Positions 54,180-63,296 of a stretch of 64,000 nucleotides of DNA are shown here, one piece after another. The notes beneath the pieces were generated by a model, which worked only from the letters and a program-made list of their open reading frames with translations, searched no databases and was not told the DNA's origin. This DNA is from Planococcus kocurii (GTDB lineage Bacteria > Bacillota > Bacilli > Bacillales_A > Planococcaceae). The translations under genes were made by a program, and so were the position numbers. The stretch covers positions 1,418,501 to 1,482,500 of the forward strand of contig NZ_CP013661.2 in NCBI RefSeq assembly GCF_001465835.2. Direction: 5' to 3'. Position 1 is the stretch's first letter. Each line of letters starts with the position of its first letter.

Positions 54180-55097
54180 ATGCTGATTGTATTGGAAACG
54201 CAAGTTAATACTTTTCTGTCAATTGACCCAAAAATAAATGATTCTATCCTGAATTCTTTAAAGGATCAAATCTGTTTGATCGATTTGAATGGGACCATCT
54301 GCTTTACAAACAAAGAATGGAATCGATTTGCCGTAACAAACGGCGGTACTTTATCGAACTGTGGTATTGGCATAAATTATCTACAGCATTGCACAGAAGA
54401 ACCTGCTGTATTTCAAGGGTTGCAGGCGATCTTAACAGGAAACGCAGATTGCTTCAATTTTGAATATCCTTGTCATTCTTCTTCAACAAAAAGATGGTTT
54501 TCGATGCAAGCTACCCCTCTTCAAGCAAATGAAATTGCGATTGAAGGGATAGTCATTCGTCATGTAGACATTACAAAACAAAAGCTTCTTGAACTCCAAT
54601 TGAAAGAATATGCAGAGAAGGATTCACTGACTGCACTTTTTAATCGACGTTATTTCCAAGAGCAACTCACAAAAGAAGCAAATCTGGCTCTTCAAAACAA
54701 GACGCCGATATCTTTGTTGTACATTGACACGGACGATTTCAAAGGCATTAATGACACGCACGGTCATCCCGTCGGTGACAAAGTTTTAAAAAAGTTGGCG
54801 CTTCAGATTACAAATTCCGTAAGACTCTCTGATATTACAGCACGTATAGGTGGAGATGAGTTTGCGATACTGTTACCAAACACCAACAAAGTAGAATTAG
54901 AAATGATAGCGAACAGACTAAACCAAGAAATTCAGCAACTAAAAATCCAAGGACAGAATTGCCAAATCAACGTCACCGTATCAATAGGCGGTAAAAGTTT
55001 TGCTAACGATTTCTCACTTAATTCCATGGTTGAATGGGTAGACGATGCGTTATATAGAGCAAAAGATAAAGGCAAAAACCAAGTAGTTATCGTTTAA
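54180..55097 (+). CDS. PAS-GGDEF diguanylate cyclase
   Basis: A 305-residue cytosolic protein. A PAS-type sensor domain (about residues 15-135, DLNGTICFTNKEWNRFA and the HVDITKQK end) leads into a complete GGDEF domain with RIGGDEF near residue 224, preceded by the product-inhibition I-site RLSD exactly five residues before GGDEF. It should make cyclic di-GMP from GTP and be feedback inhibited. The ATG at 54180 has only AGAAAG immediately upstream, so the start is uncertain; a TTG four codons later is possible. It is paired with the opposing phosphodiesterase gene. Confidence 0.9.
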   Translation: MLIVLETQVNTFLSIDPKINDSILNSLKDQICLIDLNGTICFTNKEWNRFAVTNGGTLSNCGIGINYLQHCTEEPAVFQGLQAILTGNADCFNFEYPCHSSSTKRWFSMQATPLQANEIAIEGIVIRHVDITKQKLLELQLKEYAEKDSLTALFNRRYFQEQLTKEANLALQNKTPISLLYIDTDDFKGINDTHGHPVGDKVLKKLALQITNSVRLSDITARIGGDEFAILLPNTNKVELEMIANRLNQEIQQLKIQGQNCQINVTVSIGGKSFANDFSLNSMVEWVDDALYRAKDKGKNQVVIV

Positions 55098-55107
55098 CTA
55101 CTCATGC

Positions 55108-55146
55108 AAAAAGCCAAGCGCCTGATAATAGGCGCTTGGCTTTTTT
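55108..55146. terminator. Bidirectional terminator between the c-di-GMP genes and the M42 peptidase
   Basis: A perfect 15-bp stem (55108-55122 with 55131-55145), core GCCAAGCGCC, flanked by A and T runs. Confidence 0.9.
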
Positions 55147-55148
55147 AT

Positions 55149-56228
55149 TCACGTGTCTAAAAAATCCTTTCCGACTAGTCTCTTTGAAGCAAAAATGAAC
55201 GCTTCTACTAATCGAACTGTATTCTCTAAATCATCCAAATCAACAATTTCAATAGGTGTGTGCGTATAGCGCGAAGGAATAGATACTACGCCTGACGAAA
55301 CTCCGGTCGACGTCATATGAATAGCTCCGGCATCCGTGCCAATACCCATAAAAATTTCATGTTGATGCGGAATGCTCTGTTCTACTGCGACTTTTTCTAA
55401 AAGTGCTGTAACCAGCGGATGTGATATCAATGACTTGTCAGCGATTTTAATACAAGGACCACTCCCGAGCAGTCGCGTTCCTGTCATTAAAACATCGTAC
55501 GTATCACTAGTCGGTGTCGTATCGATTGCTAACGCAAAATCCGGTTTGAGATTCGGTGATAATACAGAAGCCCCCCTTAACCCCACTTCTTCTTGGACCG
55601 TAAAGACACAGTAAATGTCTCCGTGCTTGTCTTTTTTGTTCGCTTGAATCTTATTGATTAGTCCGATCAATACAGCACATCCTGCGCGGTCATCAAGTGC
55701 TTTGCCAACTACGCGATTGCGTTTTTTATCTCCAACTAACTTCAAGCCGCTGCCATAGCTAATTGGCTGGCCAACTTTAATGCCCATTTCAAGAACTTCT
55801 TCGGCCGTAGATGCACCGACGTCGATGTACAAATCACGATGAGAAGTAATCCGGTTCGGGTTGTCCCACTTCACATAATGGACAGATAAAGTGCCAATTA
55901 CCCCTTCAATATACCCATTCGCACCTTTAATCGTTACAGACTGCGCTAACAGCACACGGTTATCGAATCCACCGAGTTGTTCAAAACGCAAGGTCCCATT
56001 CGCTTCAATTTTTTTGACGATAAAACCAATTTCATCTGCATGTGCTACCAATAGAATAGATGGCAACTGAGAATCTGTCGCTTTTATTGTCGCAATTAAG
56101 TTACCTAGCGCATCGACTTGCAACCTATCTACTTTGTGCTGTATTTCCTCCTTGATAAAGCGCTGAACATCTTGTTCAAAACCACTTGGTCCTACTAATT
56201 CACATAGATTTTTCAGCAATTCGTACAA
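55149..56228 (-). CDS. M42-family aminopeptidase
   Basis: A 359-residue cytoplasmic metalloaminopeptidase of the glutamyl/deblocking type (YsdC, FrvX, PepA group), which forms hollow tetrahedral dodecamers that trim peptides. The metal ligands are visible: His in VAHADEIGF near residues 64-72, Asp in ALDDRAGC near 179, the Glu pair in VQEEVGLRG near 212-219, Asp in AIDTTPT and His in the last SRYTHTP segment. It starts at a TTG with GGGAG 10 bases upstream. It is 16 bases behind the peptide-binding lipoprotein gene, so the two are probably one operon for peptide use. Confidence 0.9.
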   Translation of the reverse strand: MYELLKNLCELVGPSGFEQDVQRFIKEEIQHKVDRLQVDALGNLIATIKATDSQLPSILLVAHADEIGFIVKKIEANGTLRFEQLGGFDNRVLLAQSVTIKGANGYIEGVIGTLSVHYVKWDNPNRITSHRDLYIDVGASTAEEVLEMGIKVGQPISYGSGLKLVGDKKRNRVVGKALDDRAGCAVLIGLINKIQANKKDKHGDIYCVFTVQEEVGLRGASVLSPNLKPDFALAIDTTPTSDTYDVLMTGTRLLGSGPCIKIADKSLISHPLVTALLEKVAVEQSIPHQHEIFMGIGTDAGAIHMTSTGVSSGVVSIPSRYTHTPIEIVDLDDLENTVRLVEAFIFASKRLVGKDFLDT

Positions 56229-56244
56229 AAATCATCCACTCCCA

Positions 56245-57885
56245 TTATTGATTTGATAAATAGACATCCGTCATTAAATCATTACTCATCGGATGCGGTT
56301 TATAATCTTCGACATAGTCGCTTTGTGCGAGCGGTGGAGTCGTATAAGCGAGCATTACCCACGGTGCATCTTCTTGGAACAATGCTTGCGCTTCTTTATA
56401 AAGCTCAGTCCGCTTGTCTTGATCAATGGTTTCACGAGCTTCTGTAATTAATCCAGTAAATTCATCGCTCTTATAGAAGGCGATATTCTGTGCCGGCACT
56501 TGTGCATTGGTTTTACTTAAGTTGGGATACAAGAAATTATCAGGATCTGCCATGACACCCGTCCAACCGTACATAGCCATACTATGCTTGCCATTTTTCG
56601 TGTCTTCTAAATAAGTTGCCCATTCCATCGAGACGATTTCAGCTGTAATTCCAATCTCAGCCAAATCTGACTGGATTGCTTCAGCAATTTTCATTGGTTC
56701 CGGCAAATAAGGACGCGGATTGCTCATTGTGTACAATTCCGTTTTAAAACCATCTGCGAATCCTGCTTCAGCTAATAGCTTTTTCGCTTCTTCGACATTG
56801 TAATCGTATTTTTTCAACGTATCATCATGACTCCATAGTGAAGGAGGCAATGGACTCGTTGCAGTGTCCGCTAACCCATTATAGAATGCATCTACAATTT
56901 CTTCTTTATTGATTGCCATATTGATTGCTTTTCGGACTAATGGATCATCAAACGGTTCTTTTTCCATATTGAAGGCCATGTAGCCGATATTGAAGCTTGG
57001 ACGCTTCTGCAGCTCTAGCCCTTCTGTTTCTTCTACAATATTCGTATCACCCGCGTTCATTCCATCTAAGACATCAATTTCTCCCGTTTGCAGAGCGTTC
57101 AATCGTGCTGCATTTTCAGGGATTACTTGATAGATAAGTTTATCCAAATAAGGTTTTCCATCCATCCAGTACTCCGGATTTTTCGCTAAGGTAATGGTAC
57201 TGTTACGGCTCCACTCTTCAAACTGGAACGGTCCAGTGCCTACCGGATGCTCGTACAATTTGTCACCATACTGCTCAATAGCAGCTGGACTTGCAATCCC
57301 GAACATCGAAATAGCTAAATAACTAAGGAATGGGGCAGTTTTGCGTGTCAATTTGATTTCGAGTTCATGCTCCTTTGTTGCTTTGACAGACTCGATTAAG
57401 TGGTTTTCATCTCCTTTAAATCCGCCGTAGAGGAATGGATAATAAGCGAAATCTCCTTGGTGGTAAGGATTTTCAGGGTCCATCCATCGTTCAAAGTTAA
57501 AGACTACAGCGTCTGCATTAAAGTCAGTTCCATCGTGGAATTTGACGCCTTCACGCAATTGGAATGTCCAAGTCAACCCATCTTCACTCGAACTATACTC
57601 AGTTGCCAATTTCGGCTGCAATTCTAAATTTTGATCGTATTCCAACAACGTTTCGAAAACATTGTGAGTGACTCGGATGGACTCACCATCTGTTACATTG
57701 ATTGGATCCAATCCGACAGAGTCAGCTCCGCGACCATAAATCAATGTGCCACCTTGCTTATCTTCTTCTGTCATTTCTTTTCCATCATTTTCTGAACTTG
57801 TGGTTTCCGTTTGTCCAGAACAAGCCGTAAGCAATAAAACCAACATCAGTAAAAGATACATGGATCGATGCGTTTTTTTCTTCAC
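56245..57885 (-). CDS. Peptide-binding lipoprotein of an ABC importer (SBP family 5)
   Basis: A 546-residue extracytoplasmic solute-binding protein. The signal peptide ends at the lipobox LLTAC near residue 22. The family 5 (OppA/DppA) signature is EGLTWTFQLREGVKFHDG (trimmed) near residues 85-105, with NFERWMDPENPYHQG after it and KNPEYWMDGKPYLD in the middle. It should capture peptides, or possibly nickel or sugars as some relatives do. The GTG start at 57885 has GAGGAGG 7 bases upstream. No permease or ATPase genes are adjacent; the M42 aminopeptidase directly downstream favours peptides. Confidence 0.9.
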   Translation of the reverse strand: MKKKTHRSMYLLLMLVLLLTACSGQTETTSSENDGKEMTEEDKQGGTLIYGRGADSVGLDPINVTDGESIRVTHNVFETLLEYDQNLELQPKLATEYSSSEDGLTWTFQLREGVKFHDGTDFNADAVVFNFERWMDPENPYHQGDFAYYPFLYGGFKGDENHLIESVKATKEHELEIKLTRKTAPFLSYLAISMFGIASPAAIEQYGDKLYEHPVGTGPFQFEEWSRNSTITLAKNPEYWMDGKPYLDKLIYQVIPENAARLNALQTGEIDVLDGMNAGDTNIVEETEGLELQKRPSFNIGYMAFNMEKEPFDDPLVRKAINMAINKEEIVDAFYNGLADTATSPLPPSLWSHDDTLKKYDYNVEEAKKLLAEAGFADGFKTELYTMSNPRPYLPEPMKIAEAIQSDLAEIGITAEIVSMEWATYLEDTKNGKHSMAMYGWTGVMADPDNFLYPNLSKTNAQVPAQNIAFYKSDEFTGLITEARETIDQDKRTELYKEAQALFQEDAPWVMLAYTTPPLAQSDYVEDYKPHPMSNDLMTDVYLSNQ

Positions 57886-58094
57886 TCTTTTTCCTCCTCG
57901 ACTGTTTTTAGCGTCTTTCTTCTGCATAACGGAACTTAATCTAGTCAATTCACAGACAAAAAGAAGATATTTAAAGTATAATCATTTAAAAACGAATTAT
58001 CAAATTAATATTTATTTATTCTGTTTATTAAGTTTTTAAGAGATACGTTCGTGAAGCTCTTCGTTTAACGCGCTCATTTAATTTTTAGCATAAA

Positions 58095-58128
58095 AAAGCC
58101 ATCCGCGCGTCTTGACTGGGATGGCTTT
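58095..58128 (-). terminator. Terminator of the intracellular subtilisin
   Basis: AAAGCCATCC (58095-58104) with GGATGGCTTT (58119-58128), then six T on the minus strand. Confidence 0.75.
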
Positions 58129-58133
58129 GCTCA

Positions 58134-59138
58134 TTATAACTTTCTTGGATCTGTTTTTTCATTTGCACGATACGATTTGTTCATCACTTTAAACAATTGC
58201 TCGATTTTATTCAAAATATCCAATGACAACAAGCCATTTCCTTCTGCCGTTTTTGGATAGCCAAGCGGTATCGTGCGTCGAACTAGTTGAGCGTATAATT
58301 CAGCTTCTGTCAGTTCACGGGCAAATTCTTTTTCTGCAATATTTTTAATTAAGGCTAAAGCGCCGGACACATGCGGTGTCGCCATTGAAGTGCCTGACAA
58401 ACTGGCGTATTTTCCTCCTGGGAAGGTTGAATAGATATCGACACCTGGAGCTACCAAATCGATTTCATCATTCGTATTACTGAAATTCGCAATCTTGCGC
58501 TGAAAATTCACTGCTCCTACTTGAATTACTTCTCCGTATGCTCCTGGATAAGCAAATTCGTTCGTATCGTATGCGTCATCTCCTTCATTGCCTGCCGCAC
58601 AGACAACGGGTATTCCTGCACCTACAGAACGCTTGATTACGTCATGAAGTTCAACTACATCTTCTGGACCACCGAGCGACATCGAAATGACTGTTACTGC
58701 CTCTCCGTTTGGCCCTCTCCAATCAATCGCAAATTGAATGCCGTCGATAATTCCTTGGTATTCTCCGCCACCTTCACCCGCCAACACTTTGATTATCAGC
58801 AACTGAGCAGATGGTGCCACTCCCGCTATTCCCCCTTCTTTTCTATAGGAAGCTGCGACTGTTCCGGCTACATGTGTGCCATGACCATTATTATCATCAA
58901 AATTCGATGCATCTCCATTAAAATCTGGTGTAAAATTCTTTCCACCAATGATTCGGTCTTGCAAGTCAGGATGATCCTTTTGACAGCCTGTATCTAAAAT
59001 GGCAATGATTGTTCCCTGTCCTTTTTCTGCCGCTTCCCAAACTTCTGGAGCTTCAATCATGCATACTCCTTCTGGAATTTGCGGGGGTCTTTCAGTTACT
59101 TCTTCTACGCGGTAAGGAATTAAATGTAACTTCGCCAT
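58134..59138 (-). CDS. isp: Intracellular subtilisin-type serine protease
   Basis: A 334-residue S8 peptidase without a signal peptide. The catalytic triad is complete: Asp49 (AILDTG), His86 (NGHGTHV) and Ser251 (GTSMATPH), with the oxyanion Asn in AAGNEGD near 184. The short N-terminal LIPYRV (residues 6-11) is the inhibitory pro-sequence of Bacillus intracellular subtilisins, which folds over the active site until removed. It is the main cytosolic serine protease of related bacilli, used in protein turnover on nutrient limitation. AAGGGAG lies 8-9 bases before the ATG. Monocistronic. Confidence 0.93.
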   Translation of the reverse strand: MAKLHLIPYRVEEVTERPPQIPEGVCMIEAPEVWEAAEKGQGTIIAILDTGCQKDHPDLQDRIIGGKNFTPDFNGDASNFDDNNGHGTHVAGTVAASYRKEGGIAGVAPSAQLLIIKVLAGEGGGEYQGIIDGIQFAIDWRGPNGEAVTVISMSLGGPEDVVELHDVIKRSVGAGIPVVCAAGNEGDDAYDTNEFAYPGAYGEVIQVGAVNFQRKIANFSNTNDEIDLVAPGVDIYSTFPGGKYASLSGTSMATPHVSGALALIKNIAEKEFARELTEAELYAQLVRRTIPLGYPKTAEGNGLLSLDILNKIEQLFKVMNKSYRANEKTDPRKL

Positions 59139-59221
59139 TTATGTCACTCCCTTAACTTCCGATTTTTTTCTTACTGTCCTAATTCGTCGCAGTCTTTCTA
59201 AATCCTTTATTATTCACAAAA

Positions 59222-59250
59222 AAATCGATGCCCGTTAAGGCATCGATTTC
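59222..59250 (-). terminator. Terminator of the DUF485-symporter operon
   Basis: AAATCGATGCC (59222-59232) with GGCATCGATTT (59239-59249), then a T run on the minus strand. Confidence 0.8.
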
Positions 59251-59257
59251 CCTTTTT

Positions 59258-60793
59258 TTATAATTGTCTAAAGCCGCCGGTATTTGCACGGACATTGACC
59301 TCGGAGTATTTCTTGAGATCGCGTTCTTTTGATAGCATCGTTCCGACCCAACCGCCGATAAATCCAAGCGGCACAGAGAACAAAGCAGGATTGGTTAATG
59401 GGAAGATCGGATCACCGACAAAAATTGCTGCTCCCGCTTCAGGACTCATTACGCTTGGGCTGAGTGATACGAGCACCAAAGCCGAAATTAAGCCCGTTAA
59501 AATCGCTGATACCGCACCGGTTGTATTAAAGCGTTTCCAGAAAATCGTGTAAATGATAACCGGTAGATTAGCGCTAGCTGCAATACAAAATGCTAGCGAT
59601 ACTAGGAATGCAACGTTCAAACTTTGTGCAAAAATCGCTAGCAGGATAGAAAACGCCGATACGCCAAGAGAGGCATAACGAGCAGCCAACATTTGCTGAT
59701 GTTCGGTTGCTTGGCCTTTTTTGATAATTTGACCATAAATATCATGAGCAAACGCTGATGCACCTGTCAAAACTAGTCCTGCTACTACTGCAAGAATCGT
59801 TGCGAATGCCACTGCTGAAATGAACGACATCAATACGTCGCCACCTAGCGCTTGGGCAAGAAGCGGTGCTGCCATATTTCCGGCTGGGTTTGTCGCAGTA
59901 ATCAAATCAGATCCGACAAAAGCGGCTGCCCCAAAACCAAGGAAGATGGTCATGACATAGAAAATCCCAACAATCCATGTAGCCCACATCACTGAGCTTC
60001 TTGCCGTTTTGGCGTCTTTAACAGTAAAGAAACGCATCAGAATGTGCGGCAGCCCTGCAGTTCCCAAGACCAAAGCCAGCATTAATGAAATGGTATCTAG
60101 TGGAATTTTGTATTTTACACCAGGACTTAAATAAGCTTCTCCGTGCGGCGTTGCCGTCTTCATTTGCGTAAACATTTCTAAAATATTGAAGTTGAAATTC
60201 TTCAGTACGAGGAAAGACAAGATAACCGTACCAATCATCAACAGCACTGCCTTGATAATCTGCACCCAACTTGTGGCTGTCATCCCACCGAACAATACAT
60301 AAATAGTCATCATAATGCCAACAAGCAGAACAGCCCATATGTAATCAATGCCAAACAGCAATTGAATCAATGCCCCCGCCCCAACCAATTGGGCAATCAT
60401 GTAGAAAATAACGATGGTAATGGAACTTAACGCTGCTGCTCCGCGAACTTTTTTCGCATTAAAGCGTGCGTTAATCATGTCTGCAAGCGTATACTTCCCT
60501 AAATTACGGAGCGGTTCAGCCACGATGAAAAGAACGACCAAATACGCTACCAAATAACCGATAGAAAACAAGAACCCATCAAAACCAAACAAAGCGATGG
60601 CTCCGGCAATTCCTAGAAAAGAGGCTGCTGACAAATAGTCCCCAGCAATAGCTAGTCCATTTTGCCAACCAGTTAACCCGCCTCCTGCTGTGTAGAAATC
60701 ACTAGCAGAATTCGTTCGTTTCGCTGCAAAATAAGTAATAACAAGCGTAATCCCAACAATAAAAACGAAAATGGCTATAACCGTAACATTCAT
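59258..60793 (-). CDS. Cation/acetate symporter (SSS family)
   Basis: A 511-residue sodium:solute symporter with 13 or so helices, closest to the ActP/YwcA group that imports acetate or other short monocarboxylates. Typical segments are FYTAGGGLTGWQNGLAIAGD near residues 32-51, AASFLGIAGA, and GLPHILMRFFTVKDAKTARSS (trimmed to its first part) near 250. It overlaps the DUF485 gene by four bases (ATGA). The DUF485 protein plus symporter pair is the standard ActP arrangement (YjcH-ActP in Escherichia coli), which supports acetate as substrate. Confidence 0.9.
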   Translation of the reverse strand: MNVTVIAIFVFIVGITLVITYFAAKRTNSASDFYTAGGGLTGWQNGLAIAGDYLSAASFLGIAGAIALFGFDGFLFSIGYLVAYLVVLFIVAEPLRNLGKYTLADMINARFNAKKVRGAAALSSITIVIFYMIAQLVGAGALIQLLFGIDYIWAVLLVGIMMTIYVLFGGMTATSWVQIIKAVLLMIGTVILSFLVLKNFNFNILEMFTQMKTATPHGEAYLSPGVKYKIPLDTISLMLALVLGTAGLPHILMRFFTVKDAKTARSSVMWATWIVGIFYVMTIFLGFGAAAFVGSDLITATNPAGNMAAPLLAQALGGDVLMSFISAVAFATILAVVAGLVLTGASAFAHDIYGQIIKKGQATEHQQMLAARYASLGVSAFSILLAIFAQSLNVAFLVSLAFCIAASANLPVIIYTIFWKRFNTTGAVSAILTGLISALVLVSLSPSVMSPEAGAAIFVGDPIFPLTNPALFSVPLGFIGGWVGTMLSKERDLKKYSEVNVRANTGGFRQL

Positions 60794-61182
60794 TTAGGTT
60801 CCTCCTCGTCATAGTCAAATTCCTTCAACGTGGCTTTAGCCATTTCATCGAACTTCGCCGCACGTCTCATATAAACAGTTACAAGAATCCACGTCATTGC
60901 AAACAATCCGAAAGCAAAAACCCATACCCATGTGATATCTCCAATAAAAGTTGCGTTCAACCAAGTTGTATACGAAATAACAATATTAAACAAAAGATAA
61001 AGTCCTAAAAACAGAATTGTTGTCGGAATCAAAAAGCGCTTTTTTCTGCTCATTAATTCCCTGAAACTTGATGAATTTTCTATCTTTTCGAAATCAGGCA
61101 TGCCACCAGACTGTCTGGCACGCACGTGCTCTTCGTCGTTTTTTTTACTATGGGTTTCACTTCCTGCAATTTCCTTCGTCAA
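60790..61182 (-). CDS. DUF485 membrane protein
   Basis: A 130-residue protein with a charged N-terminal third (residues 1-50) and two transmembrane helices near 52-75 and 85-108, the DUF485 pattern (YwcB/YjcH group). These proteins are always found next to SSS-family carboxylate symporters and may help their assembly or activity. The start is a TTG at 61182, with AAGGAG 8 bases upstream; a GTG three codons earlier lies inside that ribosome site. It overlaps the symporter gene. Confidence 0.88.
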   Translation of the reverse strand: MTKEIAGSETHSKKNDEEHVRARQSGGMPDFEKIENSSSFRELMSRKKRFLIPTTILFLGLYLLFNIVISYTTWLNATFIGDITWVWVFAFGLFAMTWILVTVYMRRAAKFDEMAKATLKEFDYDEEEPK

Positions 61183-61437
61183 ATCTCTCACTCCTTTTTA
61201 TTTTTCTGAATACATAAATAATTAAAGCACCCCTCATTTTTATAGTCAATAATTATTTCTAAAAAATGTAAATATATCACTTATTCTTTTCAGCTTTTAT
61301 GCTTCGTCATTAACATACAAATTCATTTTGCAAACAGTTTGTTGCCCTCTATTAATGCGATCAGTACAACTGAACAAAGGATTTCTTTAGGTTTTCCAGA
61401 ATACCTATAGAGGAGCTAAAAGTAAGGAGCCGATGAA

Positions 61438-62499
61438 ATGAAAAAATGGATGATTTACGGGGCAAATGGCTACACAGGTGAGTTGATTGCTAGAGAAGCG
61501 GTAAGGAGAGGTATGTCTCCTGTACTTGGAGGGCGTAGTGCCAAAAAAATTCAGGCCTTAGCAGAAGAATTATCATTAAATTTCCAAGCTTTTCCATTAG
61601 ATGAACACGCAGCAGAGCAACTAGAAGAAATTGATTTGGTTCTTCACTGTGCCGGTCCGTTTCAACTAACGAGTGAACCGATGATTCAAGCTTGTCTATC
61701 TTCAAAAACACATTACTTAGACATTACAGGCGAGGTTTCTGTCTTTGAACATACTCATTTCTTACACACTCAAGCTGTCGAAAGAGCCATCATTTTATGT
61801 TCAGGTGTCGGCTTTGACATCGTGCCAACAGACTGCATTGCCTTGAAATTAAAAGAAGAGTTACCGGATGCAGTTAACCTAGCACTCGGCTTTGATTCAG
61901 ATTCTGGCGTTTCACCGGGAACATTTAAAACCATGATTCAAGGCTTGGGTTCTGGTAGCATGCATAGAAAAGAAGGTATCTTGGAAACCGTCCCGCTCGG
62001 CAAACAACAGCGGACCATCGATTTTGGTCGAGGTTCCCGCTCCGCTATGGGCATTCCTTGGGGCGATGTCTCGACTGCTTTCTACACAACAGGCATTCCG
62101 AACATCTCTACTTGGATTCCACTGCCCAAGTCACAAATCTATAGCGCCCGTCTAGTAGGTTCAACAGGACAGCTACTCGCGACAGACTGGGTGAAGCAAA
62201 AACTGCAAAAGCTAGTAGAGCAAAAAGTGACAGGTCCTGATCACAAAAATCGCGCCAGTTCTCCTGCTTACATTTGGGGAGAAGCGATCAATCATGAAGG
62301 CGTTAAAAAAGTTGCACGAATTCAAACGGCCAACGTCTATGATTTAACGATCTACAGTTCACTGGAAATTGTACGCCGCTTGCTAATCGAAAAAATTGAA
62401 GGCGGCTATTACACTCCAGCGGGTCTTTTCGGTTCAAGCCTTATCGAAGGATTGCCTGGTTCTGGATCTTTTGAACTCGATACGTTTTACCCTTCATAA
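61438..62499 (+). CDS. Saccharopine dehydrogenase-like NAD(P) protein
   Basis: A 353-residue protein with an N-terminal Rossmann domain: YGANGYTGELIAREA at residues 8-22 and VLGGRSAKKIQALAEE near 29-44, then LDLVLHCAGPF-type motifs. It belongs to the saccharopine dehydrogenase NADP-binding family, which includes trans-acting enoyl reductases and other uncharacterised oxidoreductases; true lysine-pathway activity is not implied. AAGGAG lies 8 bases before the ATG. It is a single gene between the acetate symporter operon and the fetAB-like genes, converging with the latter. Confidence 0.85.
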   Translation: MKKWMIYGANGYTGELIAREAVRRGMSPVLGGRSAKKIQALAEELSLNFQAFPLDEHAAEQLEEIDLVLHCAGPFQLTSEPMIQACLSSKTHYLDITGEVSVFEHTHFLHTQAVERAIILCSGVGFDIVPTDCIALKLKEELPDAVNLALGFDSDSGVSPGTFKTMIQGLGSGSMHRKEGILETVPLGKQQRTIDFGRGSRSAMGIPWGDVSTAFYTTGIPNISTWIPLPKSQIYSARLVGSTGQLLATDWVKQKLQKLVEQKVTGPDHKNRASSPAYIWGEAINHEGVKKVARIQTANVYDLTIYSSLEIVRRLLIEKIEGGYYTPAGLFGSSLIEGLPGSGSFELDTFYPS

Positions 62500-62534
62500 G
62501 AAAAGGCACATTCGGTAATCGAATGTGCCTTTTC
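62500..62534. terminator. Bidirectional terminator between the saccharopine-like gene and fetB
   Basis: A perfect 14-bp stem GAAAAGGCACATTC (62500-62513) with its complement at 62521-62534. Confidence 0.9.
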
Positions 62535-62546
62535 TCTGAATCAAAA

Positions 62547-63296
62547 TCATTTTTTTATTAACTGCATGCGTTGGTTAAAAAGCGTCGGATACGACAAGAA
62601 ACCAAGCATAACACTCGTTACAGCAGCGGTTGTCAGCAATAAGAACATGATGAGCAATTGGAATTGAACGGCTTGAATTGGATCTGCCCCTGCAATAATT
62701 TGTCCACTCATCATTCCTGGTAGCTGAACGAGTCCTACCGTTTTCTGGCTTTCAATTGTCGGAATCATGCTAGCCTTTATGGCTGTGATCAATTGTCTAT
62801 GGATTGCCTGTTTCGGCGTTCCACCAAGAGACAAAATTAGCTCTGTTTGGTCTTGATTTGACTCGACTTCTGCTGTAAAACGATTCAGGAACAAAATCGA
62901 CAACACCATGGAATTTCCGATAACCATTCCGCTAATGGGAATAATGTATTGGGCCGTAGCCGGTGTAATGGCAAAGCCAAGTAAAATACTTTGCGTCAAT
63001 ACTTCTACAGATAGTAAGGTGACGGCTACTTTTATCGTAATGCCTCGAATCGCCGATCCTTTTTTCTGGGCGTTATGTGTAGCTGCTACAATCATTAAGC
63101 CAACCATCAAGAAAATATAGATGAGGCTTTCCGAATCAAAAACGAATTTCAAGACGTAACCGACTGCTAACAACTGCACAATCGAACGTAAAGTTGCGAT
63201 AATTGTATCTTTTTCTAAGCCGAGGTTTAAGGTCTTGGACAATAAGAGAGGAATCGCTACAAAAATGAGGGTAATGGATAAAGTTAAGTAACTCAT
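62547..63296 (-). CDS. fetB: Iron-export ABC transporter permease, FetB-like
   Basis: A 249-residue membrane protein with about seven helices of the UPF0014/YbbM family. Conserved segments are RSIVQLLAVGYVLKFVF near residues 37-53, ISGMVIGNSMV near 120-130, LSLGGTPKQA near 153 and VGLVQLPGMMSGQIIAGADP near 187-206. Together with FetA it is thought to export iron and protect against oxidative stress in Escherichia coli. Its start overlaps the end of the ATPase gene by four bases. Confidence 0.9.
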   Translation of the reverse strand: MSYLTLSITLIFVAIPLLLSKTLNLGLEKDTIIATLRSIVQLLAVGYVLKFVFDSESLIYIFLMVGLMIVAATHNAQKKGSAIRGITIKVAVTLLSVEVLTQSILLGFAITPATAQYIIPISGMVIGNSMVLSILFLNRFTAEVESNQDQTELILSLGGTPKQAIHRQLITAIKASMIPTIESQKTVGLVQLPGMMSGQIIAGADPIQAVQFQLLIMFLLLTTAAVTSVMLGFLSYPTLFNQRMQLIKK

